From positions 2,790,001-2,854,000 of the forward strand of contig NZ_CP034835.1 in NCBI RefSeq assembly GCF_004014715.1: DNA of 64,000 bases, in the 5' to 3' direction. Position 1 is the first letter of the stretch. Every line of letters starts with the position of its first letter. The notes under the pieces are model-generated. The model was given only the letters and a program-made list of their open reading frames with translations. It did no database searches and was not told the origin of the DNA. This document shows positions 35,179 through 44,250 of the stretch, piece after piece. Source of the DNA: Pseudoalteromonas sp. R3. Its GTDB lineage: Bacteria > Pseudomonadota > Gammaproteobacteria > Enterobacterales > Alteromonadaceae. The position numbers were made by a program, and so were the translations under genes.

Positions 35179-36139
35179 ACCACAAGACAAATATCGTGCT
35201 CAGTATTATCAGCGCCTGAAGCCGGTGCTTATTCATATCCACCGTCAGCCAGACGAGCCTCTGACACTGGATAAAGCCGCGGCGCTCAGCCATTTCTCCC
35301 GGTTTCATTTCCAGCGCATTTTTTCTGCACTGATGGGGGAATCTCTCACACAGTATAGTAATCGGATAAGGCTGGAACGCGCTGCATCTTTGTTATTTTT
35401 TCATCCTGACAAAAACGTGACAGAAATAGCACTGGATTGCGGTTACTCAAGTAGCGCTAACTTTGCTCGCTCTTTCAAAGATCACTATGGTATTACGCCG
35501 GTTAGCGTAAGAAAAACAGAGCGATTGAGACAACAGCTTGCGCAGCACATGGCACCACAAAAGTTAAATATTGAGTTACTCCTGCAACTGCAAGCACAAC
35601 GAATGTCGACACACATGCCGGACGAGACTCCCGTGCCCACCCGAATCATGAACGTCGACACCCGGGACTTGTGTACGCTGAGAGCATCTGAGGGTTATCA
35701 TCTTGAGGGGATCTGGCAATGCTGGGAGCAACTTCATCAATGGGCCAAAGCACAAGGCCTGGACGCTGGGCACATCACTAAGCTTGGATTTGGTCATGAT
35801 AATCCGCTTTTTACCCCTCTTGATAAAGCAAGGTACGATGGCGCGCTGGTGATCCCGGCAACATTAAAAGCAGCAGTCAGTGAGCCGTTTAGGCTAAGCA
35901 CATTGAACAGCGGGCAGTACGCAGTTTTTAGCTATGATGATTTAGCCAGTAACCTGCTGCCTTTTCAGTTGGCACTATATTCGGCTTGGTTACCACACAG
36001 TGGCTATGAGCCTGACGACGCGCCTCTCATTGAGCACTACAACCAGCCGATAACAGACAGCAACGCAGAAGACCCGTCAACTCGCAGCATTGCACTGGAA
36101 ATATGGCTAAAGGTGAAACCGCTGCGAGCCGGTGTCTGA
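35165..36139 (+). CDS. AraC-type regulator with GyrI-like effector domain
   Basis: A 324-residue transcription regulator of the Rob/SoxS-plus-GyrI design. The N-terminal two helix-turn-helix units span about residues 12-110 (LDKAAALSHFSRFHFQRIFSA, then ALDCGYSSSANFARSFKDHYG). A C-terminal GyrI/SHV-fold domain (about 155-324) normally binds hydrophobic cations. This architecture regulates multidrug efflux in other bacteria, and here the gene overlaps a MATE pump gene by 14 bases, a consistent context. It ends one base before the convergent queE stop. Confidence 0.9.
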   Translation: MQSIKPQDKYRAQYYQRLKPVLIHIHRQPDEPLTLDKAAALSHFSRFHFQRIFSALMGESLTQYSNRIRLERAASLLFFHPDKNVTEIALDCGYSSSANFARSFKDHYGITPVSVRKTERLRQQLAQHMAPQKLNIELLLQLQAQRMSTHMPDETPVPTRIMNVDTRDLCTLRASEGYHLEGIWQCWEQLHQWAKAQGLDAGHITKLGFGHDNPLFTPLDKARYDGALVIPATLKAAVSEPFRLSTLNSGQYAVFSYDDLASNLLPFQLALYSAWLPHSGYEPDDAPLIEHYNQPITDSNAEDPSTRSIALEIWLKVKPLRAGV

Positions 36140-36805
36140 CTAACTTATACCAATATACTTGTGTACCTGTACTGACAGGCGCCAATTTTTTTGTTTACAG
36201 GTATCAATAGCCAGCTTGGTCGCTTTTGCCTTTTGACTGATTGGCTGCAAATACACCAATTTGGGATGCACACCGGTTTTTTCAAACAAAGCTTCTAACT
36301 CTTCGATGTGTTTTTCCATTGCCACAGGGTGCTTAATTTCATCGGCTCTGCGCATGGCACTCGCCAGTACTTCATACCCGCCACGCATATTAATTTTAGG
36401 CGAAACGGTGACCCAGGTTTCATCTGGCACCAGGATCTCAAAAGTGCCACTGGTTTCAACCTGAGTGTCGTACCCCTCAGCGTGAAGCTTGTCACAAAGC
36501 GGGTTTAGGTCATACATGCAGGGCTCTCCACCCGTAATAACGACATGTTTGGCAGTGTAACCCCGCTCTTTAAACAAAGCTAACAGGTGCTCAGGTGTGG
36601 CATTGGCCCAGTAGTCTGAGTCCGCTTTCTTTTCGACTGTTTGTTCGAGGCTCACAAGATAAACGGGGTCTACCTCCCAGGTTTGCTTGGTATCACACCA
36701 GGCGCAACCAACAGGACACCCCTGCAAGCGCACAAAAATGGAAGGCACGCCAGTGTGGCTGGCTTCACCCTGGATGGTTTCAAACACTTCATTGATCTTG
36801 TACAA
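36140..36805 (-). CDS. queE: 7-carboxy-7-deazaguanine synthase
   Basis: A 221-residue radical SAM enzyme that contracts the ring of carboxy-tetrahydropterin in queuosine/preQ0 synthesis. The iron-sulfur cysteines are Cys30, Cys34 and Cys37 in GCPVGCAWCDTKQTW, with the SAM-binding VITGGEPCMYDL further on. The opening MYKINEVFETIQGEASHTGVPS is typical for the gammaproteobacterial type. It lies divergent from queC across a 230-base gap, in which I see no recognisable preQ1 riboswitch. Confidence 0.97.
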   Translation of the reverse strand: MYKINEVFETIQGEASHTGVPSIFVRLQGCPVGCAWCDTKQTWEVDPVYLVSLEQTVEKKADSDYWANATPEHLLALFKERGYTAKHVVITGGEPCMYDLNPLCDKLHAEGYDTQVETSGTFEILVPDETWVTVSPKINMRGGYEVLASAMRRADEIKHPVAMEKHIEELEALFEKTGVHPKLVYLQPISQKAKATKLAIDTCKQKNWRLSVQVHKYIGIS

Positions 36806-37035
36806 AACAGCTCCGAACTCACTTTACATCCCGGGATCAAACCGGATACATGACGATTTAATAAGGTTTACATTTTACGTTGGCAACAGCCACAACGCTG
36901 AAAAACAGGCATTATCTGACCCGTCTGATTGTCATTTTTTCAGCGGCCGTGTAGTATATCGCGCCCTGACATAAACCTCTATTAAAATTGCGAGCAATGT
37001 CAGTGAGTATTCGAGCACATAAACGAGGCAAACCA

Positions 37036-37692
37036 ATGAGCGAAAAAGTCGTTGTTATTTATTCCGGTGGTATGGATTCATATACGGTCCTGAACAAAGC
37101 ACTTAAGTCAGGCTATGAGGTCTATGCACTGTCTTTTAACTATGGCCAGCGCCATGTAAAAGAGCTCGAAGTTGCCCGCCAGGCCTGTGATGAACTTGGG
37201 GTAGCGCATAAAATTGTCGATATTTCCGCTATCAATCAGTTGATCGGCGGTTCCTCTTTGACCGACGATATCGAAGTGCCTGAAGGCCACTACGAAGAAG
37301 AAAGCATGAAAAGCACGGTTGTGCCGAACCGCAATATGATTTTGCTGTCTCTTGCGGTAGGTTACGCGGTTTCTCTCAAGGCTAGCAAGGTCTTTTATGG
37401 TGCCCACTCAGGAGACCACGCAATTTATCCGGATTGCCGCCCTGAGTTTGTTAAAAAAATGGATGATGTCTGTCGCATCGCAAACTACGAAGAAATCGAG
37501 ATTGTTTGTCCTTACCTGAACAACACTAAGATAGAGATCCTCACAGATGGTCTGAAAATGGGGTTGGACTACAGTAAAACCTGGACCTGTTACAACGGCC
37601 GTGAGAAAGCATGCGGCAAATGTGGCGCTTGTCAGGAACGCCTGGAAGCCTTTGAATTAAATCAGGCTAGCGATCCTTTATCGTACGAATAA
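37036..37692 (+). CDS. queC: 7-cyano-7-deazaguanine synthase
   Basis: A 218-residue ATP-dependent enzyme converting 7-carboxy-7-deazaguanine to preQ0. The PP-loop is SGGMDS (residues 10-15) and the zinc site is [14 protein letters not shown] near the C-terminus. ATG 37036 ([12 protein letters not shown]) is preferred over an upstream in-frame ATG since the family begins a few residues before the PP-loop and a GAGG lies just upstream. It acts after QueE, encoded on the opposite strand next door. Confidence 0.97.
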   Translation: MSEKVVVIYSGGMDSYTVLNKALKSGYEVYALSFNYGQRHVKELEVARQACDELGVAHKIVDISAINQLIGGSSLTDDIEVPEGHYEEESMKSTVVPNRNMILLSLAVGYAVSLKASKVFYGAHSGDHAIYPDCRPEFVKKMDDVCRIANYEEIEIVCPYLNNTKIEILTDGLKMGLDYSKTWTCYNGREKACGKCGACQERLEAFELNQASDPLSYE

Positions 37693-37703
37693 GCCCTCCC
37701 CAG

Positions 37704-37724
37704 GTGGGCGCACAAGTTGCCCAC
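37704..37724 (+). terminator. weak hairpin after queC
   Basis: A 6-base GC-rich stem GTGGGC/GCCCAC with a 9-base loop, 12 bases after the queC stop and without a clear T-run. Confidence 0.35.
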
Positions 37725-37818
37725 ATTCTAAATCACATCTTGAAACAGATACGCCACAGATCTTCGCTGTATAATTTGCTACGATTGGAGTACCAAATTT
37801 AGAAATGGAGTAATACCT

Positions 37819-38049
37819 ATGCCCGGTACCACAATGGTGTTTTTGATTGTCCTAATTGCAGTAGGATTTGGCACAGTGAGGGAAATCTATGCTAAACGTC
37901 TGGAAATGAAAAAGCTCGATGGAATGAATCAGTCTGAGAAACAGGCAATGCAAGAAGAAATCAAACAACTTAAGTCACGGGTTGCGACACTGGAACAGAT
38001 CATCACCGACGATGGTTACCAAGTTGCCAAAGAAATCAACAAGCTGTGA
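37819..38049 (+). CDS. PspB-like small membrane/coiled-coil protein
   Basis: A 76-residue protein: one N-terminal membrane helix (about residues 4-22) then a charged helix with heptads ending in LKSRVATLEQIITDDGY. This resembles the phage-shock protein PspB, a partner of PspC in sensing inner-membrane damage, where the same ..R..LE.IL.. leucine pattern occurs. No pspA, pspC or pspF is near, so the name is tentative and it may belong to a PspB-like orphan family. A GGAGTAAT ribosome-binding site precedes the ATG. Confidence 0.65.
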   Translation: MPGTTMVFLIVLIAVGFGTVREIYAKRLEMKKLDGMNQSEKQAMQEEIKQLKSRVATLEQIITDDGYQVAKEINKL

Positions 38050-38103
38050 TACCAGACCGGACTTACCAGCTGGTATCTTAATTGACCTGAATCGCAGCGA
38101 AGA

Positions 38104-39084
38104 TTAAGCTGAGGTCGCAGCTATCGAGTCTGCTTTAGCCGTAGACTTTTTGGTTTCTAAAGACTTCGACTTTTTCTTATCGAAAATCCCTAACCGAATG
38201 CGGATAAAGTGTAGAATTTCCCGCGCAACATCCACATCAACAGCAGCTTCGAGCCCTTCAAAACCAGGGCTTGAATTAGCTTCACAGATCTTAAAATGCT
38301 CTTCGTCAAACAACAGGTCAATACCCGCCATATCCAGATTCAGTATGTTTGCCGTTTGAGTGGCCAGCCATTCAATCTCAGGGGTGATCGGATGAGACAA
38401 GCCTTTCGCACCGGCGCTGACATTGGCTTTGAAATTTGCCCCACCAGAGTTTCTTTCCATACATGCCACGACACGTCCACCAATGGTCAGTACTCGCAGA
38501 TCGCGGCCATGACTCGATTTAATGAATTTCTGCAAAATGATGTTGGCTTTCGGGCTGGTCGCTTCAATCAGCTGCATTAAATCATCGAACTCACTACGCG
38601 TTTTTGACAGGAAAACCCCACTGCCTTGCGATCCGGACAAGGTTTTTACTACGACGGGAAATCCTATCTGCTTTTCAACCAAGTCAATGTTAACCGGAAA
38701 CTTCACCAGCATTGTCTTTGGTGTAGGTAGATTCTGCTGCGCCAGTATTTGTTGTGCAAACAACTTGTCCTTTACTGTTTCCGTTGCCTCTGAACTGTTA
38801 AAGCAATGCACACCCAGACGCTCCAGGTGACGAATGATAGCCAGTGCAAAGTAGGTGGTTCCGGCACCCATACGCGGAAGTACAAAGTCTGGTAGTGACA
38901 CCGGCTCGCCATCAATCAAGACGCTCTGGTCATCTTCGCGAGAGACGAGCAAGTCAAACTGATCGGGCGAATAAACCTGCAGATCAATGTTCTCTTCCTT
39001 GGCGACCTCTAACAGTCGTTTGATCTCGTAAGTTTCAGGTTTTAATAGGGTTGCTGAGTCTTTGTATATGATCCATCCACGCAT
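38104..39084 (-). CDS. RimK-like ATP-grasp ligase
   Basis: A 326-residue ATP-grasp enzyme of the RimK group, which adds glutamate residues to the ends of proteins (ribosomal protein S6 in E. coli) or to small molecules. ATG 39084 (MRGWIIYKDS) begins the fold; the open frame extends upstream but without family similarity. Visible motifs are PRMGAGTTYFALAIIRHLE, FPVVVKTLSGSQGSGV, the ATP-grasp segment GRVVACMERNSGGANFKAN and the metal ligands in ICEANSSPGFEGLE. A 35-residue tail rich in lysine, serine and alanine follows the catalytic core and is not found in E. coli RimK. Substrate uncertain, so no symbol. Confidence 0.88.
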   Translation of the reverse strand: MRGWIIYKDSATLLKPETYEIKRLLEVAKEENIDLQVYSPDQFDLLVSREDDQSVLIDGEPVSLPDFVLPRMGAGTTYFALAIIRHLERLGVHCFNSSEATETVKDKLFAQQILAQQNLPTPKTMLVKFPVNIDLVEKQIGFPVVVKTLSGSQGSGVFLSKTRSEFDDLMQLIEATSPKANIILQKFIKSSHGRDLRVLTIGGRVVACMERNSGGANFKANVSAGAKGLSHPITPEIEWLATQTANILNLDMAGIDLLFDEEHFKICEANSSPGFEGLEAAVDVDVAREILHFIRIRLGIFDKKKSKSLETKKSTAKADSIAATSA

Positions 39085-39209
39085 CTGTGTTTCTCGTCTA
39101 TCGATTGCGTTAAAACGCGGATTATGATGAGCCAGCTTGATGAAGTACAACAAAATAATTTTGTCGTCAGGATGAATTATTCGGAACTAAGGCCCGGTGA
39201 GCACTGTAG

Positions 39210-41195
39210 TTACAACTCGGTTGCCAGTGCCAAGACTTCCTCAATAAAAGGGCTAGGTTCCTCAGGCACCAACAAGCAAGTTTGCAACCTGGCGCGTGTC
39301 AAAGCGACATAAAATAAGCGACGTTCTTCTGCATCCGGGTAGAGTTCAGACTCGGGTAAAAGCGCTTCTGTGATAGCCGCATTGTGCGCTCTGGCTGGCA
39401 CACTACCTTGATGCAAGCCGAGTAAAAGACTGAAGTCCGCCTCTTTCCCCTTGGCACCATGAAACGTTAGTGCCGTTATCCGAACTCTGGGGAAGCGTTG
39501 AGCAAGGCTTGATATCTCTTCGGAGGATGGCAAAAATTTGTGATTGCGTGCCAGTATAAGCAGGCTACACGGCTCCGCGGTCAAATCTAAAAAGGCTTCT
39601 ATCGTTGTGCTGAGTGCGTCATTGCTATCTGGACGTGCCACCAGAGCCGGGCTGGTGGCCACATTACTGGCATTGACTCTTTTAACTAATTGGTTGGGGT
39701 TCTGGCAAACAAACTCACTAGCAATGTCCAGCAACTGTTGCGAATAACGAAAGGTCATATCCAGTTGCTGGATAGTGGCTTGTCCAAAATGGTCTGCAAA
39801 GTGTGTAGTCATCGACACATCCCCACCACTGAAGCGGTAAATCGCCTGCCAGTCGTCTCCGACTGCAAACAAAGCATTCTTGTCGTTTTGCGCAAGCAAG
39901 GCTTTCACCAGCCTGGCTCTAAGGGGTGATATGTCCTGGAACTCATCAACCAGCACATAGTGCCAGGGGCTACAAAACTGGCCACGACGAACATAGTCGA
40001 TCGCGCGCGTAATCATATCGTCAAAGTCGATACACTGCTCTTTTTGCAGATAAAGCTGATAGTCTGCTAGTACCGGCCTGAAACAAGTTGTCCAGAGCGC
40101 AAACTCTTGACTCAATGCTTGTGCTTTACCCAAAAACAGAGCCTGCTTGTAAAAGCTAAGGGCTTCAGAAAACTGTCTTATGAGTTTTGTGGCGGCATGA
40201 CTACCCAAATCGGGTCCCTGACTTTGCTGTGTGGCAGAAAACTCATTTTTTAGTAGAGCAAGTAAATCTCTTTGATACTGAGGATCCTGACACAAAGATG
40301 CCAAAGTATCGGCAATAAACCGCTCTCTCGCACCATCATTCAAACATAATGCAGATAGTTTCGGCTTATGTCCCTCAACCTGTGCAATGATCCCTAATCC
40401 AAGGCTATGAAAAGTGGCACACTCTACCGTTACCTTGCTATCTTTGAGTCTCTGCTGCATCTCATCTGCGGCTTCTTTACCGTATGCCAGCATCAGCACT
40501 TGCTCGGCTTCAGCCTGCTTTGAGTGCAGCAGATAGGCCGCTTTTGCAACCATAACACTGGTTTTTCCAGTACCAGCTCCGGCTAACAGCAGCTGACGCT
40601 CATCCTGAACAACGCATGCACGACGCTGTGCTTGAGTCATCGGATGACCACACACAGTATCAAAGAAAGCTTCATAGCGAGATAACTGTGACTGTACAAA
40701 CGCTTCTCTGAATTGAGCGAGGTCTTCTTCTTGCCAGGCGTTTAGCTCATTGACGGTACACTGTGCTTGCTGAAGTACCCTGTGCATCTGAGTATGACTT
40801 TTCCAGCCACTCCAGTACTTTGCTAATTCGGCTACCACAGCACGGGTTGCAGCCCAATGGCGCACCGACAGGTAACGATGTTGCAGGAGCTGTTCTATTG
40901 CCCTGACTGATGAGAGCAGGCGTGCTTTATGGGTGTTTACCCAGTGTATCTCGAGGTAGTGCTGCAATTGAGGGTAAGAATGCCCACGCAATCGAAATTT
41001 CAAGACTGTACCCTGTTGATAACACTCGATACGGGTACCCAGCCAGTCCGTCACGAGTATAGGAGGACGAGATTGTTCAGCCCAGCTAAGCAATATTGTG
41101 TCGTCCGAGCGCTGAACACTTATCCCCTGCGGTCCCACCTCAACAGATTTGGTGTTATGAAATACTCTTGAAATAAAGTGAGCAGGAAAAAGCAT
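39210..41195 (-). CDS. helD: DNA helicase IV (HelD-type, UvrD superfamily)
   Basis: A 661-residue superfamily 1 helicase. The ~190-residue N-terminal region matches the HelD/helicase IV type. Walker A is LAGAGTGKTSVM (about 204-215), motif II is VDEFQDIS (about 413), motif III GDDWQAIYRF, and the last motifs are FHGAKGKEAD and LFYVALTRAR. E. coli helicase IV is 684 residues and has the same order. Proposed roles are in recombination and repair. The start is next to a repeat element and two tRNA-Leu genes. Confidence 0.9.
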   Translation of the reverse strand: MLFPAHFISRVFHNTKSVEVGPQGISVQRSDDTILLSWAEQSRPPILVTDWLGTRIECYQQGTVLKFRLRGHSYPQLQHYLEIHWVNTHKARLLSSVRAIEQLLQHRYLSVRHWAATRAVVAELAKYWSGWKSHTQMHRVLQQAQCTVNELNAWQEEDLAQFREAFVQSQLSRYEAFFDTVCGHPMTQAQRRACVVQDERQLLLAGAGTGKTSVMVAKAAYLLHSKQAEAEQVLMLAYGKEAADEMQQRLKDSKVTVECATFHSLGLGIIAQVEGHKPKLSALCLNDGARERFIADTLASLCQDPQYQRDLLALLKNEFSATQQSQGPDLGSHAATKLIRQFSEALSFYKQALFLGKAQALSQEFALWTTCFRPVLADYQLYLQKEQCIDFDDMITRAIDYVRRGQFCSPWHYVLVDEFQDISPLRARLVKALLAQNDKNALFAVGDDWQAIYRFSGGDVSMTTHFADHFGQATIQQLDMTFRYSQQLLDIASEFVCQNPNQLVKRVNASNVATSPALVARPDSNDALSTTIEAFLDLTAEPCSLLILARNHKFLPSSEEISSLAQRFPRVRITALTFHGAKGKEADFSLLLGLHQGSVPARAHNAAITEALLPESELYPDAEERRLFYVALTRARLQTCLLVPEEPSPFIEEVLALATEL

Positions 41196-41269
41196 AAAGG
41201 AAAATACAGGTCAGTTTCTTTTAGTGTAACTCAATGTCGAGGCAATAGTGAGCTAAGTGATTTAAATTT

Positions 41270-41431
41270 ATACCAATTTGCTTAATTAAGTGTTCTATTT
41301 TGAGGCGAGAAAATATGTTCGATAACTAGGCAAAAATTTTGCTATTTAGTTGTTCTAAATGAGAAATTTTTAACACAGTTAGCGTCATATTTGCTCCGTC
41401 AAATTGAACAGGTATTAAGTAAAATTGGTAT
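41270..41431. mobile_element. MITE-like short repeat element with ATACCAATTT ends
   Basis: A 162-base AT-rich stretch bounded by perfect 10-base inverted ends ATACCAATTT (41270-41279) and AAATTGGTAT (41422-41431). It has internal inverted segments around GCAAAAATTTTGC and no reading frame. It fills most of the 279-base gap between helD and the tRNA-Leu pair, in which nothing else is seen. The sequence style (TTGCTTAATTAAG, TTCTAAATGAGAAATTTTTAAC) is one I associate with dispersed repeats of Pseudoalteromonas and Shewanella; that is from memory and not checked. Confidence 0.6.
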
Positions 41432-41474
41432 TGTAAGCTTTTGGAAAGTAATTATGAGATATAGGATAACCGAT

Positions 41475-41559
41475 TGGTGCGAATGGGGGGACTTGAACCC
41501 CACGAGCTATGCTCACCACCCCCTCAAGATGGCGTGTCTACCAATTCCACCACATTCGC
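41475..41559 (-). tRNA. tRNA-Leu (GAG), copy A, one base short in T-arm
   Basis: An 85-base tRNA-Leu, anticodon GAG in stem CCATC/GGTGG, encoded CCA. Acceptor GCGAATG/CATTCGC differs from copy B by one compensated pair, so the acceptor is under selection. The T-stem has only four G (plus-strand CCCC at 41498-41501) against five C, leaving a mismatch, while copy B has the full five. A single-base homopolymer deletion is likely. Confidence 0.88.
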
Positions 41560-41611
41560 AATTCGGTGTAATGCATGTGTGCTTAAGGAGCACAAAGATT
41601 TTCGTTTTAAA

Positions 41612-41632
41612 GAGCCAGTGCATTGCTGGCTC
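41612..41632 (-). terminator. hairpin between the two tRNA-Leu genes
   Basis: A 7-base stem GAGCCAG/CTGGCTC with a 7-base loop; on the minus strand it is followed by CTTTAAAA. It could end part of the transcription after copy B or guide tRNA processing. Confidence 0.4.
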
Positions 41633-41639
41633 AAAGACT

Positions 41640-41725
41640 TGGTGCGAACGGGGGGACTTGAACCCCCACGAGCTATGCTCACCACCCCCTCAAGATGGCG
41701 TGTCTACCAATTCCACCACGTTCGC
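41640..41725 (-). tRNA. tRNA-Leu (GAG), copy B
   Basis: An 86-base tRNA-Leu with anticodon GAG, complete T-stem GGGGG/CCCCC, long variable arm (GTGAGCATAGCTCG) and encoded CCA. It directly follows secG (9 bases), the conserved secG-tRNA-Leu arrangement of gammaproteobacteria. Confidence 0.97.
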
Positions 41726-41734
41726 TAAGGAATT

Positions 41735-42082
41735 TTAGTTCGGTACGTCCGAGTTATTCTGAGACTCTTCTGAAGCTGGTACGTCCTCGCTTGTAGGTGC
41801 AACTGTCGCAGCTGGCGCTTCCAAGTTTTCCCACTGATCAGCTTGCTTAATCTGGCTTGCCGTCATGCTGCCAAGAACAATACTTAGCACGAAGAATACT
41901 GTTGCAAGTATTGTTGTTGTCTTAGTCATAAAGTTACCAGCACCAGATGACCCGAACACAGTTGCCGATGCGCCAGCGCCGAATGAAGAACCCATATCTG
42001 CGCCTTTACCTTGCTGGATCAAGATCATACCGATCAATGACAGCGAGACAACCAAATAAATAACCAAAAGAATCTCGTACAT
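41735..42082 (-). CDS. secG: preprotein translocase subunit SecG
   Basis: A 115-residue inner-membrane protein with two helices (about 3-22 and 55-75) around the conserved loop LIQQGKGADMGSSFGAGASATVFGSSG, followed by a low-complexity acidic tail. SecG assists the SecYE channel during SecA-driven export. Four bases separate it from tpiA, and tRNA-Leu genes follow. Confidence 0.96.
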   Translation of the reverse strand: MYEILLVIYLVVSLSLIGMILIQQGKGADMGSSFGAGASATVFGSSGAGNFMTKTTTILATVFFVLSIVLGSMTASQIKQADQWENLEAPAATVAPTSEDVPASEESQNNSDVPN

Positions 42083-42086
42083 TTAC

Positions 42087-42830
42087 TTATCCCTTTGCAC
42101 TTTCACAGATAGCCTTGAAGCTTTGAGGTTTGAGGCTTGCTCCGCCTATTAGGCCACCATCAATATCTGCTTGTGCGAATAATAATTCACTGTTACTTTC
42201 ATTGACACTACCGCCATAAAGAATGCGTAGCGCCTCTGCAACCTGTTCATCATAACTGCGTAACAAGTCACGTATATACTTATGTGTTTCCTGAGCTTGT
42301 TCCGGCGTGGCTGTTAAACCAGTACCTATAGCCCAGACTGGCTCGTATGCTATCACAGAATTAACCAGTGATGCTATGCCTAATTTTTTAATTACAGACT
42401 CAAGCTGTTGTTTAACAACTTCTTCTGTCTTGCCTTCTGTTCTCTGCTCTTGGGTTTCACCAATACACAGAATAGGAGTCAGACCGCTCTTTTGTGCTTG
42501 CGCAAATTTGTTGGCGACGTCGTCATTTGACTCACCGTAGATACTGCGCCTTTCTGAATGGCCAACCAAGGTATAATTTGCGCCCAGAGATTTAACTAAG
42601 GAAGCTTGTGTTTCACCCGTGTACGCGCCGGCATCGAATTCTGACACAGTCTGTGTGCCACACTCTAAACCTGCTGAGATTGCTTCAGAAAGCAGAACCG
42701 CCGGAGGAAAAACCAACACCTCACGTTGTTCGCCTGTGACTTGCGCATTCACCGCTGCAATTTCTTTTATCAGCTCTGGCGAGCCGTTCATTTTCCAGTT
42801 GCCTGCGACGATTGGCTTTCTCTGTCCCAT
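42087..42830 (-). CDS. tpiA: triosephosphate isomerase
   Basis: A 247-residue glycolytic TIM-barrel enzyme that interconverts dihydroxyacetone phosphate and glyceraldehyde 3-phosphate. The catalytic lysine is in GNWKMNGS (about Lys12), the histidine in GHSERR (about 95) and the glutamate in AYEPVWAIGTG (about 167), with the phosphate loop YGGSVNE and GGLIGGASL. Placed between glmM and secG, a common alteromonad arrangement. Confidence 0.98.
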   Translation of the reverse strand: MGQRKPIVAGNWKMNGSPELIKEIAAVNAQVTGEQREVLVFPPAVLLSEAISAGLECGTQTVSEFDAGAYTGETQASLVKSLGANYTLVGHSERRSIYGESNDDVANKFAQAQKSGLTPILCIGETQEQRTEGKTEEVVKQQLESVIKKLGIASLVNSVIAYEPVWAIGTGLTATPEQAQETHKYIRDLLRSYDEQVAEALRILYGGSVNESNSELLFAQADIDGGLIGGASLKPQSFKAICESAKG

Positions 42831-42909
42831 GTATTACTCCGTGTCAGAAAGCGGGTGAGATACTAACGCCACTCACCCTAAGTTACAAGAAAAAATTGTG
42901 GTTTTTTGT

Positions 42910-44250
42910 TTAGTTGCTCACAGATTCAACGACCTGAGCAATTTTGGTGGCAAAGTCAATAACTTGCTTTTCTTGCTCGGCCTCAACCATAACGCGGACA
43001 ACCGGCTCAGTACCTGATTTTCTCAGTAGCACTCGCCCCTTATCACCCAAGTCAGATTCCACGTCTCTAACGGCTTGTTGCACAGCTTCTGCTGAGACAG
43101 GATCAGTTCCTTTGGCGTACCGTACGTTGATCATTTTCATCGGGTATTTTACAAACCCAGCGCCTAAGTCTTTGAGAGTCTGATTTTGTGCAACCATCGC
43201 CGCCAATACCTGAAGGCTCGATACAATACCATCCCCGGTAGGAATGAGATCGAGATTGAGTACGTGCCCAGAGCTTTCACCACCAATCGTCCAGCCGTGC
43301 TCCTGAAGCTTGCTTAATACATAGCGGTCACCAACTTTACTGCGCTCAAAAGGGATACCTTTTTCTTTAAGCGCATTTTCCAGTCCCATATTAGACATGA
43401 CAGTGCCCACTACACCGCCTTTTAATTGCCCGCTACGCTGTGCTTGAGCTGCAATAATATAAACAATGTCATCGCCGTCGAATACGCGACCATTATGGTC
43501 TACCATCATCACACGGTCACCATCACCATCGTATGCAATCCCGACGTCGGCCTGGTGCTCCAATACATGGCGTTTGAGTGCATCCACATGCGTTGCACCG
43601 CACTTTTCGTTGATGTTAACTCCATTGGGTTCACAAGCCGTGCATATAACCTCTGCTCCCAGTTCACGCATTACAGCAGGAGCAATGTGGTAAGTAGCGC
43701 CATTAGCACAGTCTAAGACAATCTTGAGTCCCTCCAGAGACAAGTCGTTAGGGAACTGTCCTTTACAGAATTCTATGTAACGACCATCTGCGTTTTCGAG
43801 ACGTCTTGCTTTACCCAGTTTATCTGAAGCAACACAAGTCATCGGCTCGTCAAGCATAGCCTCAATTTCCAGCTCAACTTCATCAGGTAGTTTCTTTCCA
43901 TCACCACCGAAGAATTTAATACCATTATCATGATAAGGGTTGTGAGACGCACTAATCACAATCCCGGCTTCAGCACGAAAAGTCTGTGACAAATATGCCA
44001 CCGCTGGTGTAGGCATTGGGCCCAGCAGAACGACGTTGATACCCGCAGCAATGAGTCCGGCTTCCAAAGATGTTTCCAATAGATACCCTGAAATACGCGT
44101 GTCTTTTCCTATAATCACTTTTTTAGTGCCAGACTTGGATAATACTTTACCAGCTGCCCAGCCTAATTTGAGTGCAAATTCAGGTGTGATTGGAAACTCT
44201 CCCACCAAACCCCGTACACCGTCGGTACCAAAATATTTTCTTGTTGTCAT
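42910..44250 (-). CDS. glmM: phosphoglucosamine mutase
   Basis: A 446-residue enzyme converting glucosamine-6-phosphate to glucosamine-1-phosphate for peptidoglycan and LPS. The phosphoserine is in the loop [15 protein letters not shown] (about Ser102), the metal loop is [13 protein letters not shown] (about 240-252), the sugar-binding motif is GGESSGH and the phosphate site [12 protein letters not shown]. Length matches the family. Its start overlaps the folP stop by 4 bases, as in many gammaproteobacteria. Confidence 0.98.
   Translation of the reverse strand: MTTRKYFGTDGVRGLVGEFPITPEFALKLGWAAGKVLSKSGTKKVIIGKDTRISGYLLETSLEAGLIAAGINVVLLGPMPTPAVAYLSQTFRAEAGIVISASHNPYHDNGIKFFGGDGKKLPDEVELEIEAMLDEPMTCVASDKLGKARRLENADGRYIEFCKGQFPNDLSLEGLKIVLDCANGATYHIAPAVMRELGAEVICTACEPNGVNINEKCGATHVDALKRHVLEHQADVGIAYDGDGDRVMMVDHNGRVFDGDDIVYIIAAQAQRSGQLKGGVVGTVMSNMGLENALKEKGIPFERSKVGDRYVLSKLQEHGWTIGGESSGHVLNLDLIPTGDGIVSSLQVLAAMVAQNQTLKDLGAGFVKYPMKMINVRYAKGTDPVSAEAVQQAVRDVESDLGDKGRVLLRKSGTEPVVRVMVEAEQEKQVIDFATKIAQVVESVSN

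Noticed and set aside
36145..36165. Repeat-element end (ATACCAAT) at the queE 3' end
   Set aside because: The bases code for the normal C-terminus of QueE (KYIGIS) and no partner inverted end is nearby.
36806..37035. A preQ1 riboswitch before queC or queE
   Set aside because: The aptamer's conserved stem, loop and A-rich tail could not be found in the divergent gap.
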